A stretch of DNA of 10,028 nt from assembly GCA_031418395.1 (NCBI GenBank), contig JANOXL010000075.1, forward strand, positions 1 to 10,028, read 5' to 3'. The stretch is from JANYCG01 sp031418395 (lineage in GTDB: Bacteria; Pseudomonadota; Gammaproteobacteria; Burkholderiales; Burkholderiaceae_C). The translations under genes and the position numbers were made by a program. The notes beneath the pieces are model-generated. The model had not been told where the DNA came from, did no database searches, and saw only the letters and a program-made list of their open reading frames with translations. This document shows positions 6,118 through 10,028 of this stretch, in pieces (the stretch's first letter is position 1; the number at the start of each line of letters is the position of its first letter).

Positions 6118-6233
6118 AATTGTTAACACCCATGTTAACAATTTTCCAGATTTACCGTTTCTGCGGAATTTTTGAGGAAAATCCGCCCCTAGGTCTCGAA
6201 TAATATGCGTATTTAGCTACCAAAATAATAGCA
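6118..6233 (+). repeat. AT-rich dispersed repeat, copy 2 (non-coding, three hairpins)
   Basis: It begins with a perfect 11-bp inverted repeat AATTGTTAACA/TGTTAACAATT around CCCA (6118-6143). A hairpin GCGGA..TTTT/AAAATCCGC with one bulged A follows (6163-6186), then AGGTCTCGAAT (6191-6201) and a GCTA...TAGC-type end (6215-6233). It matches the island inside the sulfurtransferase gene (3190-3292) in inverted orientation, with the blocks in the same order. Its position 18 bases past the Rieske stop means the GCTATTATTTTGGTAGC end could also act as a weak transcription terminator for that gene. Confidence 0.72.
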
Positions 6234-6250
6234 AATCAAAGGCACAAAAC

Positions 6251-7474
6251 TCAACCAACTTGCCCCATCTCGCGCCGGTACCACTCGTGGAACTGCTGCA
6301 TGCCGTCTTCCATCGGGCTCTGATACGGCCCGAATTCGTTGTCGCCGCGCTGCATCAGGGCTTTGCGGCCGGCGTCCATGCGCAGGGCGATTTCGTCGTC
6401 TTCGACGCAAGTTTCCATGTAGGCGGCGCGTTGGGCTTCGACGAATTCGCGCTCGAAGGCGCAGATTTCCTCGGGGTAATAAAACTCTACCATGTTCATG
6501 GTTTTTTGCGGCCCCATGGGGTGCAGGGTGGAGACGGTCAACACGTGCGGGTACCACTCGACCATCACGTGCGGGTAGTAGGTGAGCCAAATCGCGCCGT
6601 AGGGCGGTGGCACGCCGTTGCGGTACTTCAGCAGCGCCTCTTGCCAGCGCTGGTAGGCGGGTGAACCGCCCTGTGAATCGGCTTTGCCCAGGCGGTTGGC
6701 GACACCGACGGTTTGCACCGAATAATGCGGTTTGAACTGCCATTGCAACTCGTTGCATTCGACAAATTGCCCCAGGCCCGGGTGAAAGGGCCCCACGTGG
6801 TAGTCCTCCAGATAGACCTCGATAAAGGTCTTCCAGTTGTAATGGCACTCGTGCATTTCCACATGGTCCAGCGCGTAGCCGGTGAAATCCAGGGCCGCGC
6901 GCGGGCCCAGACCAGCCAGGTCAGCCGCCACGTTACGGCCAGGCTGGGTCGGATGGGTTTCAAACAACAGGCCGTTCCACTCCGACAGCGGATAGTTGTG
7001 CAAATTCAAACACGGATCTTGCGCGAAATGCGGTGCGCCCAAAAGTGTGCCTGCGGGCATGCGGCCAGTGGAACCAGGCCCAGCAGCACCCGAGCCAGCG
7101 GCTGCAGGGCCTGAGCCTGCGTAGGTCCAATGGTGCAGAGGGCAGACGATGTTGCCCCCGGCCTGCGGCGGCAAAGAGCCCCGGCCCTTGAGGATGAGTG
7201 CCTGGCGGTGACGGCAGACGTTGGAGATCAGCTCCACGCCCGCTGGGGTGCGCAACAGCGCCCGCCCGCCAGATTCTTGCGGCAAGGTATAGAAATCACC
7301 CACCTGCGGCACGGCAAGCTGGTGGCCCACGTAACGCGGGCCGTTGTTGAACAATAGTTCGATTTCACGCTGATAAAGCGCTTCATCGAAATAGCTTGAA
7401 ACTGTAAGTTGGCTCGTGCTGTCTTGGAAGTCAGCACGAAATGCCTGCTGCAGTTGAAGACTTAAATCAGACAT
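6251..7474 (-). CDS. Rieske non-heme iron oxygenase, alpha (catalytic) subunit
   Basis: 407-residue ring-hydroxylating-type oxygenase. It takes electrons through a Rieske [2Fe-2S] cluster to a mononuclear Fe(II) that activates O2 for hydroxylation or demethylation of a small substrate. Cluster ligands are Cys87-X-His89 (CRHRQ) and Cys111-X2-His114 (CPLHHW). The catalytic iron site is EDYHVGPFHP with His226 and His231; an acidic ligand is likely Asp359 or Asp360 in VEDDEI. The C-terminal SRPBCC-like domain continues through EWYPHVLTVSTLHP. No reductase, ferredoxin or beta subunit gene lies in the window, so partners must be elsewhere and the substrate is unknown. Oddity: residues 119-143 form a Gly/Ala/Ser/Pro-rich insertion directly after the second cluster ligand pair, about 20 residues longer than the usual turn before LLGAPHF. 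The start at 7474 has only a weak AGG upstream. The neighbouring upstream gene on the same strand is a winged-helix/hydrolase regulator. Confidence 0.92.
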   Translation of the reverse strand: MSDLSLQLQQAFRADFQDSTSQLTVSSYFDEALYQREIELLFNNGPRYVGHQLAVPQVGDFYTLPQESGGRALLRTPAGVELISNVCRHRQALILKGRGSLPPQAGGNIVCPLHHWTYAGSGPAAAGSGAAGPGSTGRMPAGTLLGAPHFAQDPCLNLHNYPLSEWNGLLFETHPTQPGRNVAADLAGLGPRAALDFTGYALDHVEMHECHYNWKTFIEVYLEDYHVGPFHPGLGQFVECNELQWQFKPHYSVQTVGVANRLGKADSQGGSPAYQRWQEALLKYRNGVPPPYGAIWLTYYPHVMVEWYPHVLTVSTLHPMGPQKTMNMVEFYYPEEICAFEREFVEAQRAAYMETCVEDDEIALRMDAGRKALMQRGDNEFGPYQSPMEDGMQQFHEWYRREMGQVG

Positions 7475-7514
7475 GGGGACTGACCTAGAGACTCCCCCTA
7501 TGAAGGGGCAGGGC

Positions 7515-7531
7515 GCACCCGGTTGGGGTGC
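7515..7531 (-). promoter_or_regulatory. Leader hairpin of the Rieske gene
   Basis: A perfect 6-bp inverted repeat GCACCC/GGGTGC with a 5-base loop lies about 40 bases upstream of the Rieske start codon, within the probable 5' leader. It is GC-rich but not followed by T-residues. Any role in translation or attenuation is conjecture. Confidence 0.3.
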
Positions 7532-7544
7532 AGTGGAGAGGGAT

Positions 7545-7572
7545 TTCGAAGGTGTCCGAAGACGTATCCGAA
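7545..7572 (-). promoter_or_regulatory. Direct-repeat cluster in the Rieske leader (possible operator)
   Basis: On the minus strand three TTCGRA-type words recur at 12- and 10-base intervals (TTCGGATACG, TTCGGACACC, TTCGAAATCC). They lie just downstream of a TACAAT -10-like hexamer. OmpR/CadC-type winged-helix proteins often bind direct repeats about one helical turn apart, and such a protein is encoded next door; the link is inferred. Confidence 0.35.
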
Positions 7573-7588
7573 AGGGGCAGAGTAGTCC

Positions 7589-7594
7589 ATTGTA
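7589..7594 (-). promoter_or_regulatory. Possible -10 hexamer of the Rieske gene
   Basis: On the minus strand TACAAT matches the sigma-70 -10 consensus at five of six positions, about 115 bases upstream of the Rieske start. At 17-base spacing the -35 position reads TGGAGG, a poor match, so the promoter would need an activator or is not a promoter at all. A perfect 12-base palindrome CTTCTGCAGAAG (7627-7638) lies further upstream. Confidence 0.3.
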
Positions 7595-7646
7595 GCGGTG
7601 ACCTCAGGCAACCTCCATGCTACCGACTTCTGCAGAAGCGCCGGGG

Positions 7647-8894
7647 CTATAGGGCTGATGGATTTGTGGTCGAACCGACAAACGCCTGAAGCTCATCCAG
7701 AAATTGCTGCCACGCGGGCTCTTGCTCCAGCAAAATGTGGTTTTTGCTTTCCAGCGTGATGAAGTGCGCCCCGTGGATGCGCCCCGCTATGTACCGCCCT
7801 TCGTCCAGCGGCACGCGCGGGTCGCCACGGCTGTGGATGACCAGCGTAGGGCATTGGACTTGACACAGCAAATCGGCAATATTCATCGTCTCATAAGCGG
7901 CAATCAAATTTGCAGCGTTTTCTGGCGACGTTGAGGTGCGTTGCAACTCGGTGAACCATTGGTACTGCTCGGGCGTGCTGTCTGGAATCAGCATGCTGGT
8001 GAAAATCTGCCGAAATGCAGGGTTGGGACGGCCCCAGCCGATTTCGATCAGCTGGCGCATCGCCTGCGCTTCCTTGCGGTCCTGCTCGCTTGGGTTACGC
8101 GCCAGCCGACCGCGCGCAAACGCGCCGTAGAGCACCATGTTTTTAACCCGCTTCGGGTGCCGCGCAGCGTAGGCGATGGCCACACCAGCCCCCTGTGACG
8201 AGCCGAATAGCGAAAAACGCTCCAACCCGGCCGCATCGACCACGGTTTCAAGGTCGCTGACCGCCAATTCAAATGAAAACCCGGGCACCTGGCGGTCTGA
8301 GAGGCCGCAACCGCGGCAGTCGTAACGCACCATCTGATTTTTGGATGCCAACGCCAGCAGGCGGGAGCGCCACACCGGACTGTCCCAATCCGCTTCTAGA
8401 TGGTTGATCCAGGTGCCCACCTCCACCAAAGGCGAGCCGACACCTGCCACGCCGTAGGCCAACTGAACCTTGTCATCGGTAGTGCAGAACTGGATTTTCT
8501 GCGCCACAGGGCGGCTGTGCTGCGCCGCCCCCAGGTTTGGCGGCACCAATGCCCCATTGGATACCAATGGAACCAAGGCTTCGAAAATATAACCGCGTCC
8601 GCGCACCGTTTTGACGAAGGTTTGCGACTCGTCCCCCAGGGCTGTGCGCAATTGGGCAACACACTGGACCAGCGAATCGTCGGTGACGACCGCATGCGGC
8701 CATACCGCCTTCACCAATTCATCCTTGGCCAACAGCCGCCCGTGGTTTTGCACGAAATAGGCAGCCAGCCGGAACGCCGTTGGCCCCAGCGGCAGCGCCT
8801 GGCCACTTAGCTGGAGCTCCCCCCGTTGCAAGTCCAAAACGACATCAAGATGTTTTGGCTGGCTGGCTTGGACAAGTGACAGTTTCGGCAACAT
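7647..8894 (-). CDS. Winged-helix DNA-binding domain fused to alpha/beta hydrolase (putative one-component regulator)
   Basis: 415-residue fusion. Residues about 15-105 are an OmpR/CadC-type winged helix: LPLGPTAFRLAAYF, the helix pair LLAKDELVKAVW and TDDSLVQCVAQLRTALGD, and the wing ending VKTVRGRGYIF. After a linker, residues about 135-405 form an alpha/beta hydrolase fold with MVRYDCRGCGLSD (188-200), the nucleophile elbow GSSQG (231-235, Ser233), the acid Asp358 in HSRGDPRVP and the base His386 in SKNHILLEQ, so the full catalytic triad is present. No receiver or membrane segment is seen, so it is a soluble protein. A plausible role is a transcription regulator whose hydrolase domain binds or turns over the effector, acting on the downstream Rieske oxygenase gene. 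The start at 8894 is supported by AAGGA eight bases upstream. The gene diverges from the haloperoxidase-like gene across 156 bases. Confidence 0.9.
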   Translation of the reverse strand: MLPKLSLVQASQPKHLDVVLDLQRGELQLSGQALPLGPTAFRLAAYFVQNHGRLLAKDELVKAVWPHAVVTDDSLVQCVAQLRTALGDESQTFVKTVRGRGYIFEALVPLVSNGALVPPNLGAAQHSRPVAQKIQFCTTDDKVQLAYGVAGVGSPLVEVGTWINHLEADWDSPVWRSRLLALASKNQMVRYDCRGCGLSDRQVPGFSFELAVSDLETVVDAAGLERFSLFGSSQGAGVAIAYAARHPKRVKNMVLYGAFARGRLARNPSEQDRKEAQAMRQLIEIGWGRPNPAFRQIFTSMLIPDSTPEQYQWFTELQRTSTSPENAANLIAAYETMNIADLLCQVQCPTLVIHSRGDPRVPLDEGRYIAGRIHGAHFITLESKNHILLEQEPAWQQFLDELQAFVGSTTNPSAL

Positions 8895-9036
8895 ATCGGC
8901 AATCCTTCAGCGATTCTTCATGTGTTTTTGCTACGGTTTTTCTAGGATAGCTGAAGTGCATCGTGCCGGGTGAATTTTTGCTGGTTTGCCGCTAGTCTCG
9001 ACCCCTTAATCCTTGCACTGATTGTTCGAAACCATC

Positions 9037-9042
9037 AGGAGG
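9037..9042 (+). promoter_or_regulatory. Strong Shine-Dalgarno for the haloperoxidase-like gene
   Basis: AGGAGG lies 8 bases before the ATG at 9051. It is the best ribosome-binding site in the window and fixes this start. The rest of the 156-base divergent region upstream shows no convincing -35/-10 pair for either gene. Confidence 0.8.
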
Positions 9043-9050
9043 AAGACATC

Positions 9051-10028
9051 ATGTCAAACGCTTTTACCGCATGCGCCCGGATCAACCCAAGCCCGAGCGC
9101 ATCAGATTTGCGCCAACTTGCCGCCACACTCGCCTTCGCGGGCCTGTTGGTGTTGCTGCCAGGTTGTGCGGCAAACTCACCCGCTGCGGGGCCACCCGTC
9201 ACCATCACCTCAACCGGGGCAAACGCCGTTACGGTGTGGGATGAGATCGCCACCAGCGCGATCAATATGCCACCAGCCTCCACTGGCACGCCAGAAGAGC
9301 GCATGCCACTCACCGGTGCCGACCATGCCACGGTGCATCTGGCGATCTATAACGCGGTGATGGCCATCGCGGGCACGCACCGGCCTTATGCCATCCAACC
9401 GGCCACTCCCGCCGCTGGCGCGTCGATGGAGGCCGCCGCCAATGCTGCCGCGTATGGTGTCATGCTAGGCCTGTTCCCGGCACGCGCCAGCCTCTACCAA
9501 AACACTTACGCCACCCGGATGGCGGGCATCGCCGACGGTGGCGCTAAAGCACGAGGAACGGCCATTGGCGCGGAGGCCGCACGCGGCATGTTGGCGTTGC
9601 GTGCCAATGATGGCCGGCACACCCCATTGGCTGCCTATGTTCACGGCACCGAAGCTGGCAAGTTTCGGGCCGGCGCGGCAGTGCTTCGTCCCTACATTTA
9701 CGTCAAACCTTTCGCAATGACCAGCGCAGCACAATTTCGCGCTGGTGGACCCCCCGCGCTGGACACTGCAGCCTATGCCGCCGACCTGAATGAAACCAAA
9801 TTATTCGGCGGGGCGACCAACTCGGCGCGAACTGAAGCGCAAACCGAGTCAGCGCGCTTCTACACCGACCCGCCACCCGTTTACTGGCCGCGCAACCTGC
9901 GCCAGTTTGGCTCGGCCCAAGCAAGCCTTGCCGACAACGCCCGGCTGATGGCGCAAATCTGGGTGGCGCAGACCGACTCTTTGATTGCCTGCATGGAGAC
10001 CAAGTACCACTACAACTTCTGGCGCCCG
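9051..10028 (+). CDS. Vanadium-dependent haloperoxidase / PAP2-superfamily lipoprotein (3' end cut by window)
   Basis: 326 codons are visible. Residues 22-38 are hydrophobic and end in LPGC (Cys39), a plausible though not ideal lipobox, so the protein is probably exported and lipid-anchored. An Ala/Pro-rich spacer follows, then the pattern of bacterial vanadium chloroperoxidase-like proteins: VTVWDEIATSAI (about 61-72), a DHATVHLAIYNAVMAI helix (91-106), long Ala-rich helices, and finally KYHYNFWRP at the window edge. That last motif fits KX6RP, the first part of the vanadate/phosphate pocket; the expected downstream PSGH and SRX5H motifs are outside the window. Members either oxidise halides with hydrogen peroxide or are acid-phosphatase-like, and these alternatives cannot be separated here. 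It is transcribed divergently from the winged-helix/hydrolase gene, which might control it as well. Confidence 0.85.
   Translation, partial: MSNAFTACARINPSPSASDLRQLAATLAFAGLLVLLPGCAANSPAAGPPVTITSTGANAVTVWDEIATSAINMPPASTGTPEERMPLTGADHATVHLAIYNAVMAIAGTHRPYAIQPATPAAGASMEAAANAAAYGVMLGLFPARASLYQNTYATRMAGIADGGAKARGTAIGAEAARGMLALRANDGRHTPLAAYVHGTEAGKFRAGAAVLRPYIYVKPFAMTSAAQFRAGGPPALDTAAYAADLNETKLFGGATNSARTEAQTESARFYTDPPPVYWPRNLRQFGSAQASLADNARLMAQIWVAQTDSLIACMETKYHYNFWRP

Larger units (their letters stand above)
5726..6250. other. 525-base non-coding stretch between convergent genes
   Basis: It lies between the plus-strand orphan gene and the minus-strand Rieske gene. It holds, in order: the stop-codon hairpin (to 5743), a small CGATA/TATCG hairpin (5781-5795), the right copy of the palindromic repeat (about 5870-5983), a GCGGC/GCCGC hairpin (6006-6020) and the AT-rich dispersed repeat (6118-6233). 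Open frames here fall across the repeats, have no good ribosome-binding sites and show no family features, so I call no gene in it. The stretch looks like a landing area for repeats. Confidence 0.75.

Noticed and set aside
1..10028. CRISPR arrays, tRNA or rRNA genes and known transposase genes
   Set aside because: No regularly spaced repeats, cloverleaf-like sequences, rRNA-like segments or transposase motifs were seen on either strand.

Overview
The window is a GC-rich (roughly 60% by eye) piece of a bacterial chromosome. Its gene content points to Burkholderiales, most likely the Comamonadaceae (Rhodoferax/Polaromonas type): a Bug/TctC periplasmic binding protein, a COG1022-type acyl-CoA ligase, a two-domain sulfurtransferase, a Rieske oxygenase and a winged-helix/hydrolase fusion. 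The taxonomic call is inference from gene style. No rRNA, tRNA or CRISPR array was seen.

Layout. Positions 1-4797 hold four minus-strand genes. Reading in their own direction these are an EamA/DMT permease (4797-3892), a two-domain rhodanese/3-mercaptopyruvate sulfurtransferase (3744-2830), an AMP-forming acyl-CoA ligase (2674-968) and a Bug-family substrate-binding protein (977 to beyond base 1). The last two overlap by 10 bases and look translationally coupled. This suggests uptake of a carboxylate followed by its activation with CoA.

Positions about 4876-5983 are different. A single plus-strand gene of 217 codons (5072-5725), visibly lower in G+C and with no recognised family, sits between two inverted copies of an 86-bp sequence (83/86 identical). 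Each copy is the core of a long imperfect palindrome able to form a large hairpin. This is the strongest candidate in the window for something undescribed: a palindrome-bounded cargo gene.

A second, unrelated dispersed repeat (about 103-116 bp, AT-rich, with TGTTAACA palindromes and a GCTA...TAGC hairpin) occurs once in the non-coding stretch downstream of the Rieske gene (6118-6233). A diverged copy lies inside the sulfurtransferase gene (3190-3292), where it is translated in frame as the linker between the two rhodanese domains.

Positions 6251-8894 hold a Rieske oxygenase alpha subunit with an unusual Gly/Ala/Ser/Pro insertion inside its Rieske domain. Upstream on the same strand is a winged-helix DNA-binding domain fused to an alpha/beta hydrolase, which is a plausible sensor-regulator of the oxygenase. 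Divergent from that gene, 9051 to the right edge encodes a lipoprotein-like vanadium-haloperoxidase/PAP2 family protein, cut off right after its KX6RP motif.
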